Assembly: GCF_020176795.1 (NCBI RefSeq)
Contig: NZ_JAIUKE010000055.1
Coordinates: forward strand, 1 to 40,822
From: Streptomyces sp. 8L
Lineage (GTDB): Bacteria; Actinomycetota; Actinomycetes; Streptomycetales; Streptomycetaceae
Direction: 5' to 3'
DNA: 40,822 bases
Below, in pieces: positions 16,547 through 25,594 of this stretch (its first letter is position 1; every line of letters begins with the position of its first letter). The translations under genes and the position numbers were made by a program. The notes under the pieces were generated by a model. The model made no database searches. It was not told the origin of the DNA and saw only the letters and a program-made list of their open reading frames with translations.

Positions 16547-18076
16547 ATGGCGCCAGCGCCACCCGACACAGCTCTGCTCACCATGTCCGGCATCACCAAG
16601 ACCTTCCCCGGCGTGCGCGCCCTGGACGGCGTCGACCTGTCCGTCCAGGCGGGCGAGGTCCACTGCCTCCTCGGGCAGAACGGAGCGGGGAAGTCGACCC
16701 TGATCAAGGTCCTCGCCGGTGCCCACCAGCCCGACGACGGCGTCATCACCTGGTGCGGCGAGCAGGTCACCGTGGGATCGCCGACCGCGGCCATGCGCCT
16801 GGGCATCGCGACCATCTACCAGGAACTCGACCTGGTCGAGGGCCTGTCGGTGGCCGAGAACATCTTCCTCGGCCATGAACCCACCGCCGCGGGCTTCGTC
16901 GTGCGCGGCCGGCACGCCCGGAGCCGGGCCGCCGCCCTGCTCCGGCGCCTCGGCCACCCGGAGATCCCGCCCGGCCGGCCCGTCGGCGACCTGTCGGCGG
17001 CCCAGCGCCAGATCGTCTCCATGGCCCGTGCCCTGTCCCACGACGTCCGGCTGATCATCATGGACGAGCCGTCTGCCGCGCTCGACCCCGACGAGGTCGC
17101 CAACCTCTTCCGGATCGTGGCGACGCTCGTCGCGGACAGCGTGGCCGTGGTGTACATCTCCCACCGCCTGGAGGAGATCCGGCGCATCGGCGACCGGGTC
17201 ACCGTGCTCAAGGACGGCAGGACCGTCGCGGTAGGGCTGCCCGCCGCACGGACCCCCACCGCCGAGGTCGTCACCCTGATGACCGGGCGGGCCGTGGAGA
17301 ACGCCTTCCTCCGGCGGACCACCCCGCCACCCGCCGAGGCCGAACCGGTGCTGCGCGTCGAAGGGCTCAGCAGGCAGGGCGAGTTCGCCCCCTTCGACCT
17401 GGAGGTGCGGCCGGGAGAGATCGTCGGGCTCGCCGGGCTCGTGGGCTCCGGGCGCTCCGAGATCCTGGAGACGGTCTACGGGGCGCGCAGACCCACCACG
17501 GGCCGCGTCACCGTCGACGGTAAGGCGCTGCGCCCCGGCAGTGTGCGCTCCGCCGTGCGCGCGGGACTCGGCCTCGCCCCCGAGGAACGCAAGGCGCAGG
17601 GCCTGCTGATGCTCGACACCGTCACGAGCAACGTGTCGGTGTCCACGCTCTCCCGCTTCTCGCGCGGCGGCTGGCTGGACCGGACCGCCGAGCGCACCGC
17701 GGCGCACGCGGCCACCAGGGAACTCTCGCTGCGCCCCGACAACCCCGACGCGGCCGTGCGCACCCTCTCCGGCGGCAACCAGCAGAAGGCGGTCCTCGCC
17801 CGCTGGCTGCTGCGCGGCTGCCGTGTGCTGCTGCTGGACGAACCCACCAGGGGCGTGGACGTCGGCGCGCGCGCCGAGCTCTACGCCGTGATCCGCCGGC
17901 TGGCCGACGACGGCCTCGCCGTCCTGCTCGTCTCCAGCGAGGTGCCGGAAGTGCTCGGCCTCGCGGACCGCGTGCTGGTGCTCCGCGAGGGCCGCGTCGT
18001 CCACCGGGCGCCGGCCGGGGAGCTGGACGAACACCGCGTACTCGACCTTGTGATGGAAGGGAGCCCGACGCCATGA
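16547..18076 (+). CDS. Sugar ABC transporter ATP-binding protein (RbsA/MglA type, two NBDs)
   Basis: This 509-residue ATPase has two fused nucleotide-binding domains. The first has Walker A GQNGAGKST, signature LSAAQRQ and Walker B LIIMDEPSAAL. The second has the degenerate Walker A GLVGSGRSE usual for this family, an intact LSGGNQQK signature and LLLDEPTRGVD. This is the CUT2 class (ribose, xylose, galactose, inositol). It would energise the permease encoded next, with which it overlaps by ATGA at 18073-18076. The ATG at 16547 was chosen for GAGGGGA; the upstream frame is Pro/Arg filler. The cytosolic face of the membrane is its place. Confidence 0.95.
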   Translation: MAPAPPDTALLTMSGITKTFPGVRALDGVDLSVQAGEVHCLLGQNGAGKSTLIKVLAGAHQPDDGVITWCGEQVTVGSPTAAMRLGIATIYQELDLVEGLSVAENIFLGHEPTAAGFVVRGRHARSRAAALLRRLGHPEIPPGRPVGDLSAAQRQIVSMARALSHDVRLIIMDEPSAALDPDEVANLFRIVATLVADSVAVVYISHRLEEIRRIGDRVTVLKDGRTVAVGLPAARTPTAEVVTLMTGRAVENAFLRRTTPPPAEAEPVLRVEGLSRQGEFAPFDLEVRPGEIVGLAGLVGSGRSEILETVYGARRPTTGRVTVDGKALRPGSVRSAVRAGLGLAPEERKAQGLLMLDTVTSNVSVSTLSRFSRGGWLDRTAERTAAHAATRELSLRPDNPDAAVRTLSGGNQQKAVLARWLLRGCRVLLLDEPTRGVDVGARAELYAVIRRLADDGLAVLLVSSEVPEVLGLADRVLVLREGRVVHRAPAGELDEHRVLDLVMEGSPTP

Positions 18077-19161
18077 CACAGCCTGCCTCCGAGGCACAGC
18101 AGGGCGGGGCCGTACCCGCCACGGAACCGCACGGTACACAACCGCGCGCCAAGCGGACGGACGCCGCGGGACGGCCGCCGGGACGGGGCGGCGGCAAGGG
18201 CGGGCCGCGCGCGCTCGGACTCCGCCTCGACGCGCGGGGCCTGTCCCTGCTCGGTGTGCTCGCCGCGCTCGTCCTGGTCGGCGGCATCACGAAGCCGGAC
18301 GAGTTCCTCGCCGTCAGCAACCTCCAACTCGTGCTCACCCAGGCCTCGGTGATCGGTGTGGTGACGGTCGGCGCGACCTTCGTCATCACCAGCGGCGGCA
18401 TCGACCTGTCCGTCGGTGCGATCGTCGCGCTCTCCTCCGTCTGGGCCACCACCGTCGCCACCCAGAGCTACGGCTTCGCCGGGATCGCCTTCACCGCCGT
18501 CGTCGTCGGACTCGGCTGCGGCCTCGTCAACGGTGTGCTCATCGCGTACGGGCGGATGGTGCCGTTCATCGCCACCCTGGCGATGCTCGCCTCGGCCCGC
18601 GGGCTCGCGCTTCAGCTCACCGACGGCAGGACCCAGGTGGTCACCGTCCAGTCCGTACTGGACCTCGGCTCGCGCGACGCGTACGTCCTCGGAGTCCCGC
18701 CGCTCGTCCTGGTCTTCGCGGGCGTCGTGGTCGCGGGCTGGCTCGCCCTGAACAGGACCACCTTCGGGCGCCGCACCGTCGCGGTGGGCGGCAACCCCGA
18801 GGCCGCACGCCTGGCCGGCATCGACGTGCGCAGACAGCGGCTCTGCCTGTACCTGCTGTCCGGGCTGTGCTGCGGCATCGCCGCGTTCCTGCTGGTGGTG
18901 CTCTCCGGCTCGGGCCAGAACACCAACGGCAACCTGTACGAACTCGACTCGATCGCCGCGGCCATCATCGGCGGCACCCTGCTCAGCGGCGGGCGCGGCA
19001 CCATCGTCGGCTCCGTGCTCGGTGTGCTGGTGTTCACCACCATCACCAACATCTTCGCCCTGAACAACCTCCAGACGGACGTGCAGCAGATCGCGAAGGG
19101 CGTGATCATCGTCGCCGCCGTACTGGTCCAGCGCCGGAGCGCCCGCCCGGGCGAGGCGTGA
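18073..19161 (+). CDS. Sugar ABC transporter permease (CUT2 family)
   Basis: This 362-residue inner-membrane permease of the BPD_transp_2/RbsC type has a long hydrophilic, Gly/Pro/Lys-rich N-terminus (about 55 residues) and then 9-10 membrane segments. Family landmarks are VTVGATFVITSGGIDLSVGAIVALSS, the FGRRTVAVGGNPEAARLAGI coupling loop that contacts the ATPase, and IIGGTLLSGGRGTIVGSVLG. It is translationally coupled to the ATPase through an ATGA overlap. Together with the ATPase and the lipoprotein it forms a complete importer. Confidence 0.95.
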   Translation: MTQPASEAQQGGAVPATEPHGTQPRAKRTDAAGRPPGRGGGKGGPRALGLRLDARGLSLLGVLAALVLVGGITKPDEFLAVSNLQLVLTQASVIGVVTVGATFVITSGGIDLSVGAIVALSSVWATTVATQSYGFAGIAFTAVVVGLGCGLVNGVLIAYGRMVPFIATLAMLASARGLALQLTDGRTQVVTVQSVLDLGSRDAYVLGVPPLVLVFAGVVVAGWLALNRTTFGRRTVAVGGNPEAARLAGIDVRRQRLCLYLLSGLCCGIAAFLLVVLSGSGQNTNGNLYELDSIAAAIIGGTLLSGGRGTIVGSVLGVLVFTTITNIFALNNLQTDVQQIAKGVIIVAAVLVQRRSARPGEA

Positions 19162-19274
19162 GGCCGCCCCTGGCCTCCCGCACCGCACCGTGCCGTGCTG
19201 CACCGTTCAACCGGGCCCCACATCCCCATTCCCGCCACACCCGCCGTTCCCCTACGCGAAAGGCCATTGACTCC

Positions 19275-20312
19275 ATGCCTGAGACGAGCCGCAGAGGACT
19301 GCTGTTCGGCACCGCAGCGATCGGCGCGGGTGCCCTCCTGACCGCGTGCACCAGCAACGAGCCCGAGGCGAAGGCCCAGGAGACCGCCGAGCGGCCGGCC
19401 GCCGACGGCAAGCCAGGCAAGCACGTCACCATCGGGTTCGCCGGGCCGCAGGCCGACCACGGCTGGCTCAACGCCATCAACGTGCGGGCCAAGCAGCGCG
19501 CCGAGTCGTACGCGGACGTGACGTTCGTACCGACGGAGGGCTCCAACGACACCGCCGTGCAGATCGGGCAGATCGACACACTGATCAACAAGAAGGTCGA
19601 CGTCCTGGTGGTCCTGCCCGGCGACGGCAAGGCGCTCACCCAGGCGGGCCTGAAGGCGATGCGCGCGGGCATCCCCGTGATCAACCTGGACCGCGTCTTC
19701 GACACCCCGCAGGCGTACCGGTGCTGGATCGGCGGCGACAACTACGGCATGGGCCTCAACGCCGGCCACTACATCGGCGGGAAGCTGAAGGGCAGGCCGG
19801 ACGCCAAGGTCGTCGAGCTGGCCGGCATCGACAACCTCGAACTGACCCGGCAGCGCACCAAGGGGTTCGACGACGCGCTCAGGACGTACCCCAACATCAG
19901 GAAGGTGGCCCGCCAGGCCGCCGACTTCACCGTCGAGTCGGGCCAGGCGAAGATGGCCCAGCTCCTCCAGGCGCAGAAGCAGTTCGACGCGGTCTGGAAC
20001 CACGACGACGACCAGGGGGTCGGCGCCCTGCGCGCCGTCGACCAGGCGGGCAGGGACGGCTTCCTGATGGTCGGCGGCGCGGGCGCCAAGTCCGCCATGG
20101 ACCACATCAAGGCGGACGACAGCGTACTGAAGGCGACGGTCCTGTACCCGCCCAGCATGGCGGCCTCCGCCATCGACCTGGCGCGGGCGCTCGGCCAGGC
20201 CAAGGGCGTCAGCGGGATCTCGGAGTCCGAGATCCCCACGCAGATCGCGGTGTTCTCGGCCGTCGTGGACAGCGCCAACATCGACCAGTACCTGCCGACG
20301 GGCTTCAACTGA
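19275..20312 (+). CDS. Sugar ABC transporter substrate-binding lipoprotein
   Basis: This is a 345-residue periplasmic-binding-protein-like (type 1) sugar receptor. The N-terminus has SRRGLLFG followed by a hydrophobic stretch and the lipobox LLTAC, so it is probably exported (possibly by Tat) and lipidated at Cys26. The mature part starts HVTIGFAGPQADHGWLNAINVRAKQRAE, typical of ribose/inositol-binding family members, with GSNDTAVQIGQIDTLINKKVDVLVV further on. The ligand is not determined by sequence. Downstream dehydrogenase and isomerase genes suggest a sugar or cyclitol oxidised in the cell. Confidence 0.93.
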   Translation: MPETSRRGLLFGTAAIGAGALLTACTSNEPEAKAQETAERPAADGKPGKHVTIGFAGPQADHGWLNAINVRAKQRAESYADVTFVPTEGSNDTAVQIGQIDTLINKKVDVLVVLPGDGKALTQAGLKAMRAGIPVINLDRVFDTPQAYRCWIGGDNYGMGLNAGHYIGGKLKGRPDAKVVELAGIDNLELTRQRTKGFDDALRTYPNIRKVARQAADFTVESGQAKMAQLLQAQKQFDAVWNHDDDQGVGALRAVDQAGRDGFLMVGGAGAKSAMDHIKADDSVLKATVLYPPSMAASAIDLARALGQAKGVSGISESEIPTQIAVFSAVVDSANIDQYLPTGFN

Positions 20313-20388
20313 CCCGCACAGGCTGGTGGGACATACCCGCCGGGAGTGCTGTACCACCGCTCACCGACACAGACGAGGAGTCTCCCCT

Positions 20389-21654
20389 ATGACCCCCACG
20401 CAGGCACCGGAGGCAGCGGCCGGTGCGCCGCCCACACTGGGCGTCGGCATGGTCGGATACGCGTTCATGGGCGCCGCACACTCCCAGGGATGGCGTACCG
20501 CGGGCCATGTGTTCGACCTGCCGCTGCGGCCGCGGATGGCCGCGGTGTGCGGCCGGGACGGGACCGCCGTGCGGGACGCCGCGGCACGGCTCGGCTGGGA
20601 GGCCGCGGAGACCGACTGGCGGGCCCTGATCGCCCGTGACGACGTCCAGTTGGTGGATGTCTGCACCCCGGGGGCCAGCCACGCCGAGATCGCGATCGCG
20701 GCGCTGGAGGCGGGCAAGCACGTCCTGTGCGAGAAGCCGCTCGCCAACTCGGTCGCCGAGGCGGAGGAGATGACCCGGGCGGCTCGGGCGGCCCGGGCGC
20801 GCGGCCAGGTGGCGATGGTCGGCTTCAACTACCGCAGGGTGCCCGCGGTGGCGTACGCCAGGACCCTGGTCGAGCAGGGCAGGCTCGGCACACTGCGCCA
20901 CGTGCGGGTCACCTACCTCCAGGACTGGCTGGTCGACCCCGCCTTCCCGCTGACCTGGCGGCTCCGCCGCGAGGACGCGGGCTCGGGCGCGCTCGGCGAC
21001 CTGGGCGCGCACATCGTCGACCTGGTCCAGTACCTGACGGGGGAGCCGATCGCGGGGGTCTCGGCGCTGTCGGAGACCTTTGTCAGGGAGCGGCCGGTGC
21101 TCAGCGGGGCGTCCGCGGGGCTGTCGGGTGCCGGCGGCGACGCGCTCGGCCCGGTGACGGTGGACGACGCCGCCGTGTTCACCGGCAGGCTCGCCTCCGG
21201 GGCGCTGGCGTCCTTCGAGGCCACCCGGTACGCGGCGGGCCGCAAGAACGCGCTGACCCTGGAGATCAACGGCTCGGCCGGGTCACTGGCGTTCGACCTG
21301 GAGCGGCTCAACGAGCTGTCGTTCCACGACCACACGGAACAGGCCGCGACCGCGGGCTTCCGCCGCGTCCTCGTCACCGAGCCGGAACACCCCTACCTGG
21401 CGGCGTGGTGGCCGCCCGGGCACGTCCTCGGCTACGAGCACACCTTCGTCCACCAGGTGCGCGACCTGGTGGAGGCCGTCGCGGGGGGCGCGGACCCCGT
21501 CCCCTCGTTCGCGGACGGCCTCCAGGTCCAGCGGGTGCTCGCGGCGGTGGAGGAGAGCGCCGCGAACAACGCGCTCTACACGCTCGTACCGCCCCCGTCG
21601 CCCGCCGAGATGCCCGCGTCCGTAACGGCCGCCACGACCGCCGCCCAAACTTAG
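20389..21654 (+). CDS. Gfo/Idh/MocA family oxidoreductase
   Basis: This is a 421-residue NAD(P)-dependent sugar or inositol dehydrogenase-like enzyme. The Rossmann start is [32 protein letters not shown] carries the EKP signature with the conserved Lys, and [18 protein letters not shown] carries the GxHxxD motif that acts in catalysis in this family. GAGGAG precedes the ATG at 20389. The start in the open frame at 20326 is not supported. Only 11 nt separate it from the isomerase gene, so the two are cotranscribed and probably act in sequence: oxidation of the imported polyol or sugar, then isomerisation or dehydration. Confidence 0.93.
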   Translation: MTPTQAPEAAAGAPPTLGVGMVGYAFMGAAHSQGWRTAGHVFDLPLRPRMAAVCGRDGTAVRDAAARLGWEAAETDWRALIARDDVQLVDVCTPGASHAEIAIAALEAGKHVLCEKPLANSVAEAEEMTRAARAARARGQVAMVGFNYRRVPAVAYARTLVEQGRLGTLRHVRVTYLQDWLVDPAFPLTWRLRREDAGSGALGDLGAHIVDLVQYLTGEPIAGVSALSETFVRERPVLSGASAGLSGAGGDALGPVTVDDAAVFTGRLASGALASFEATRYAAGRKNALTLEINGSAGSLAFDLERLNELSFHDHTEQAATAGFRRVLVTEPEHPYLAAWWPPGHVLGYEHTFVHQVRDLVEAVAGGADPVPSFADGLQVQRVLAAVEESAANNALYTLVPPPSPAEMPASVTAATTAAQT

Positions 21655-21665
21655 GAGAGAGCCGC

Positions 21666-22670
21666 ATGTCACGTCCGTTCACCCTGTTCACCGGCCAGTG
21701 GGCCGACCTGCCGCTGGAGGAGGTGTGCGGCCTCGCCCGCGACTTCGGCTATGACGGGCTCGAACTCGCCTGCTGGGGCGACCACTTCGAGGTCGACAAG
21801 GCACTCGCCGACCCCGGTTACCTGGCCGGGAGGCACCAACTGCTGGAGAAGTACGGCCTGAAGTGCTGGGCGATCTCCAACCACCTGGTCGGACAGGCGG
21901 TCTGCGACGCCATCATCGACGAGCGCCACCAGGACATCCTGCCCGGCCGCGTCTGGGGCGACGGCGACCCCGAGGGCGTACGGCGGCGCGCCGCCGCCGA
22001 GATCGAGAACACCGCGCGGGCCGCCGCGGCCTTCGGCGTGGACACCGTCATCGGCTTCACCGGCTCGCCGATCTGGCACCTGGTCGCGATGTTCCCGCCC
22101 GTGCCGCCCCGGATGATCGAGCGGGGGTACGACGACTTCGCCGCACGGTGGAACCCGATCCTCGACGTGTTCGACGCGGAGGGCGTCCGGTTCGCCCACG
22201 AGGTGCACCCCGGTGAGATCGCCTACGACTACTGGACCACGCACCGTGCGCTCGAAGCGGTGGACCACCGCCCGGCGTTCGGGCTCAACTTCGACCCGAG
22301 CCACTTCGTGTGGCAGGACCTGGACCCGGTCGGGTTCCTCTACGACTTCCGCGACCGGATCTACCACGTCGACTGCAAGGAGGCCCGCAAGCGGCTCGAC
22401 GGCCGCAACGGACGCCTGGGCTCCCACCTGCCGTGGGGCGATCCGCGCCGCGGCTGGGACTTCGTCTCCGCCGGCCACGGCGACGTGCCCTGGGAGGACG
22501 TCTTCCGGATGCTCCGCTCCATCGGCTACGAAGGCCCCGTGTCGGTCGAGTGGGAGGACGCGGGCATGGACCGGCTGGCGGGGGCGCCGGAGGCGCTGCG
22601 CGACCTCAAGCGGTTCGACTTCGACCCGCCGAGCGCGTCGTTCGACGCGGCGTTCGGCGGCGGTGCCTGA
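21666..22670 (+). CDS. Sugar phosphate isomerase/epimerase (AP-endonuclease-2 TIM barrel)
   Basis: This is a 334-residue TIM-barrel enzyme of the xylose-isomerase-like/IolE superfamily. Metal-ligand positions are visible as the Glu of FAHEVHPGE, the Asp-His of NFDPSHFVW, the His of YHVDCKEA and the Glu of [18 protein letters not shown] lies just before the ATG at 21666. It is the last gene of the ABC/oxidoreductase unit and is followed by a 650-bp gap. The exact reaction is unknown; IolE-type dehydration or keto-sugar epimerisation are the nearest precedents. Confidence 0.92.
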   Translation: MSRPFTLFTGQWADLPLEEVCGLARDFGYDGLELACWGDHFEVDKALADPGYLAGRHQLLEKYGLKCWAISNHLVGQAVCDAIIDERHQDILPGRVWGDGDPEGVRRRAAAEIENTARAAAAFGVDTVIGFTGSPIWHLVAMFPPVPPRMIERGYDDFAARWNPILDVFDAEGVRFAHEVHPGEIAYDYWTTHRALEAVDHRPAFGLNFDPSHFVWQDLDPVGFLYDFRDRIYHVDCKEARKRLDGRNGRLGSHLPWGDPRRGWDFVSAGHGDVPWEDVFRMLRSIGYEGPVSVEWEDAGMDRLAGAPEALRDLKRFDFDPPSASFDAAFGGGA

Positions 22671-22695
22671 GCAGCCGGGCCGAGCGCTCTGACGG

Positions 22696-22727
22696 CCGGG
22701 CCTGCCCGGTGGCGGAGGTGTGCCGCC
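22696..22727 (+). terminator. Candidate double-hairpin terminator of the ABC unit
   Basis: CCGGG-cctg-CCCGG (22696-22709) is followed directly by GGCGG-N7-CCGCC (22711-22727). They lie about 25 nt beyond the isomerase stop codon. Confidence 0.4.
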
Positions 22728-22753
22728 GGGCGGTCCGGCCTGCCCGCACACTG

Positions 22754-22779
22754 CTTTGTCCTGGCGCTGGGAAAAGATG
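22754..22779 (+). promoter_or_regulatory. Motif shared with the ROK promoter region (copy 2)
   Basis: CTTTGTC-N7-TGGGAAAAG matches the sequence at 14771-14796 at 18 of 26 positions without gaps. A GCTACCGTCCAC segment follows at the same distance as GCTACGTTCCAC in copy 1 (TAC at offsets 70 and 71). Common control of the importer and the ino1-ebo operon is the simplest reading. Confidence 0.5.
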
Positions 22780-23321
22780 AGCGTATCCATGCGCAAGGTC
22801 TTTCGGTCCGGGACGAACCCGGCTACCGTCCACAGAGGACGCACAGGACAGCGGCCCGGTGTGGCGTACACACCGCGGCCACGTTTCACCACCGGTGCCG
22901 GGCGCGTACCGGAAGCGTACGAACAGCCCACTCTCCGGAGGACTTTCGTGCACAGAGGACGTCCCACAGCCGGAACACCCCCTATCGCGCGGGCAGGTCT
23001 CCTCTCCGCTGCCGCGGGCGGGCGGCCCGGCCCGCACCGCCGGGCGGCGTCGCGCACCCGTACACGTACCAGTAGGCGTACCAGTACCAGCACCGCCATG
23101 GCCCGGACCGGGTCGCCGGCCGCCAGGACCGCCTGACGTCCGGCCCCTGACCGCCGGCGCCCACGCGCCGGGGGTGGGCGGGGAGGCGCCGTACCCCCCG
23201 CCCACCGCCTCGGGCCCGCACACCGCACCGGCGGAGCACGCGTCAGCACACCGCACCGGCACACCGCACCGCGTGAGCGCAGCGCACAGCACACCCGCAC
23301 ATCGGCGGCAGGAGGCAGCCC

Positions 23322-24455
23322 GTGACGACGACCAGCAGCGAATCGACCACAACGCGCACCGGAGTCTGGCTCGTCGGGGCGCGCGGCTCCGTCGCGACGA
23401 CCGCGATCGCCGGGTGTGCGGCGGTGACGGCGGGCCTGCGTCCGCCGACCGGCATGGTCACCGAGACACCGCCGTTCGCGGCGGCCCGCCTGCCCGCGCT
23501 GTCCTCCCTCGTCTTCGGCGGCCACGACACCGCGAGCTGCCCGCTGCCCAAGCGGGCCGAGGCGCTGACCGCGGCGGGCGTGCTGCCCCACGGGCTCGCC
23601 GGCGCCATCACGGCCGAACTGGCCGCCGCCGACGCGGAGATCAGACCCGGCGGCCCGGGCCCCGGCGACACCAGGGACGACGACGAACTCATCGCCGCCT
23701 TCGCCGCCGACATCACCCGATTCACACACCGCGCGGGCGCCGCCCGCACCGTCGTCGTCAACGTCTCCTCGACGGAACCCCTGCCCAGACCCGGCGACCC
23801 GCGCCTGCCGGCCAGTTCCCTGTACGCGGCGGCGGCGCTCCGCGCGGGCTGCGGCTACGTCAACTTCACACCGTCCACCGGCCTGCGCACCCCCGCGCTC
23901 GCCTGCGTGGCGGAGGCGAGCGGACTTCCCCACGCGGGCCGCGACGGCAAGACCGGCCAGACGCTGCTGCGGTCCGTGCTCGCCCCGATGTTCGTGCGGC
24001 GCGCCCTGACCGTACGGGCGTGGTCGGGCACGAACCTGCTCGGCGGCGGCGACGGCGCCGCGCTCGCGGACCCGGCGGCAGCGGCGGCCAAGAACGCGGG
24101 CAAGGAACGTGTCCTCGCCGACGCGCTCGGCGCCGTCCCCGAGGGCGAGGTGCACATCGACGACGTACCGGCGCTCGGCGACTGGAAGACGGCGTGGGAC
24201 CACATCGCCTTCGACGGATTCCTCGGCTCCCGGATGACCCTCCAGACCACCTGGCAGGGGTGTGACTCGGCGCTCGCCGCGCCCCTCGTGCTCGACCTCG
24301 CCCGGCTCGTCGGCCGCGCACACGAGGCGGGCATCGGCGGCCCCCTTCCCGAGCTGGGCTTCTACTTCAAGGACCCGGACGGCCGTATCGTCGCGCTCGC
24401 CGAGCAGTACGAGGAACTGCTGGCCTTCGCCGTACGCCTGGGAGCGGACGCGTGA
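23322..24455 (+). CDS. Myo-inositol-3-phosphate synthase family protein
   Basis: This is a 377-residue NAD-dependent cyclase of the inositol-1-phosphate synthase family, which turns glucose 6-phosphate into 1L-myo-inositol 1(3)-phosphate. VWLVGARGSVATTAIAG forms the NAD-binding fold. SGTNLLGGGDGAALADP and the later DWKTAWDHIAFDGFLG and CDSALAAPLVLDLARL stretches match the conserved catalytic domain. The NAD motif differs from the GVGNCA type of the usual actinobacterial Ino1, so this is a paralogue of another clade. GTG at 23322 follows GGAGG. It heads a tightly overlapping operon with ebo genes and probably makes the cyclitol that the operon uses. Confidence 0.9.
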   Translation: MTTTSSESTTTRTGVWLVGARGSVATTAIAGCAAVTAGLRPPTGMVTETPPFAAARLPALSSLVFGGHDTASCPLPKRAEALTAAGVLPHGLAGAITAELAAADAEIRPGGPGPGDTRDDDELIAAFAADITRFTHRAGAARTVVVNVSSTEPLPRPGDPRLPASSLYAAAALRAGCGYVNFTPSTGLRTPALACVAEASGLPHAGRDGKTGQTLLRSVLAPMFVRRALTVRAWSGTNLLGGGDGAALADPAAAAAKNAGKERVLADALGAVPEGEVHIDDVPALGDWKTAWDHIAFDGFLGSRMTLQTTWQGCDSALAAPLVLDLARLVGRAHEAGIGGPLPELGFYFKDPDGRIVALAEQYEELLAFAVRLGADA

Positions 24456-25594
24456 GCCTCCTGGGCCGTGCCCGCGCCTGGGCCGAACTGCTGCGCGTGT
24501 CGGCGCTGTTCACGGTTCCGGGCGACGCCCTGGCCGGTGCGGCGACGGCAGGTGCGCGCCCCGGCCGCGGTACCGCGCTCGCCATCGGGTCCTCCCTGTG
24601 CCTGTACGAGGCGGGCATGGCGCTCAACGACTGGGCGGACCGCGAGGAGGACGCGGTCGAGCGGCCGCACCGCCCGATCCCGTCGGGGCGGGTCGCCCCG
24701 TGCGCCGCGCTGGGCGCGGCAGGCGCCCTGACGGCGGCCGGCCTGGCCCTGGCGGCCCTGGCGGGGCGCCGAACCCTCGCGGTGTCGGCCGCGGTGGCCG
24801 CGACCGTGTGGGCGTACGACCTGAAGCTGAAACACACCGTCGCGGGTCCGGTCGCGATGGGCGCGGCCCGCTCGCTCGACGTACTGCTGGGCGCGAGCGC
24901 CGCGCCGGGCGGCCGGGCCGGTGCCGCGCTGCCCGGCGCCCTCGCGGTGGGTGCCCACACGGCCGCGGTCACCGCCGTCTCCCGCGGCGAGACCCGGGGT
25001 GGCGCGCGGGCCGCGCCCCTCGCGGCGCTGGCGGCCACGGCCGCGCTGTCGGCGGCGCTGGTCCGCGCGCCCTCTGTCCCGTCCACCGCGCCGCGCGGTT
25101 CGGCGGGGCCGCGCCCCGAGCGGACCGGACCGGGAGCCGCGCGCGGGGACGACCTGCCGGGCCTCCCGTCCGGTGTGTCGTGGCGCTGGCCTGTGCCGGG
25201 GCCTTTGTCCGGTGTGCCGTCGGTCGTGTTCCCACCGGGTCTTCGGTCCGGTGTGTCGCGGCGCTGGCCCGCGCCGGGCCTTCCGTCCGGTGTGCCGTCG
25301 TACGGGGACCCGCCGGGCCCGGTGCCGTGCGGGCTGGCCCCGGACCCCGTCGCGTCGCTCGTCTCCGCCGGTCTCGTCTGTGCCTATCTGGCCACTGCCG
25401 TACGTCCGATGTGGCATGCCCTCCTCAATCCCTCACCACCGCTCACCCAGCGCGCGGTCGGCGGCGGCATCCGCGCCCTGATCCCGCTCCAGTCCGCGCT
25501 GGCCGCCCGCGCGGGCGATCCGCCGACCGCCCTCGCCCTCGCCGGCCTTGTGCCCGTCGCCCGGCACCTCGCCAGGAAGGTGAGCCCCACATGA
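24452..25594 (+). CDS. UbiA-type prenyltransferase (SCO3242-like, EboC role) with repeat insert
   Basis: This 380-residue membrane protein is a UbiA-superfamily prenyltransferase, which moves an isoprenoid from a diphosphate to an acceptor in the membrane. The first Asp motif is NDWADREED (residues 59-67), followed by RPIPSG; the second is YDLKLKHT. It overlaps ino1 by GTGA at 24452-24455. Relatives are about 290 residues long. The excess is a Pro/Gly-rich stretch of roughly 80 residues (about 210-300) that includes four 13-residue repeats. The two flanking halves both keep membrane segments, so the enzyme may still be active. In ebo clusters the UbiA protein is EboC. Confidence 0.9.
   Translation: MSLLGRARAWAELLRVSALFTVPGDALAGAATAGARPGRGTALAIGSSLCLYEAGMALNDWADREEDAVERPHRPIPSGRVAPCAALGAAGALTAAGLALAALAGRRTLAVSAAVAATVWAYDLKLKHTVAGPVAMGAARSLDVLLGASAAPGGRAGAALPGALAVGAHTAAVTAVSRGETRGGARAAPLAALAATAALSAALVRAPSVPSTAPRGSAGPRPERTGPGAARGDDLPGLPSGVSWRWPVPGPLSGVPSVVFPPGLRSGVSRRWPAPGLPSGVPSYGDPPGPVPCGLAPDPVASLVSAGLVCAYLATAVRPMWHALLNPSPPLTQRAVGGGIRALIPLQSALAARAGDPPTALALAGLVPVARHLARKVSPT
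25159..25314 (+). repeat. Four tandem 39-bp repeats inside the UbiA gene
   Basis: Units lie at 25159-25197, 25198-25236, 25237-25275 and 25276-25314. All share GTCCGGTGTG near the same point. Units 1 and 3 resemble each other most, as do 2 and 4, so a 78-bp pair was probably duplicated. Being multiples of three, they keep the reading frame and encode GLPSGVSWRWPVP-like 13-residue repeats. Confidence 0.88.

Larger units (their letters stand above)
22671..23321 (+). promoter_or_regulatory. 651-bp region between the ABC unit and the ino1-ebo operon
   Basis: No gene is supported. Two small hairpins follow the isomerase gene (22696-22709 and 22711-22727). The ROK-type shared motif is at 22754-22779, with a possible -10-like GCTACC at 22822-22827. 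CACAGAGGACG occurs at 22831-22841 and again exactly 120 bp later at 22951-22961. From about 23215 to 23300 the sequence is rich in CACCGCACCGG repeats. GGAGG just before 23322 is the ribosome site of ino1. The leader would be about 490 nt. Confidence 0.5.

Noticed and set aside
22720-23136. Possible small protein in the ino1 leader (MSVSMRKVFRS...)
   Set aside because: Thr/Arg-rich low-complexity product, no good ribosome site, and overlap with the putative promoter elements.
25159-25314. Short regular repeats considered as a CRISPR array
   Set aside because: The repeats are contiguous without unique spacers, lie in frame inside a gene, and no cas genes are near.
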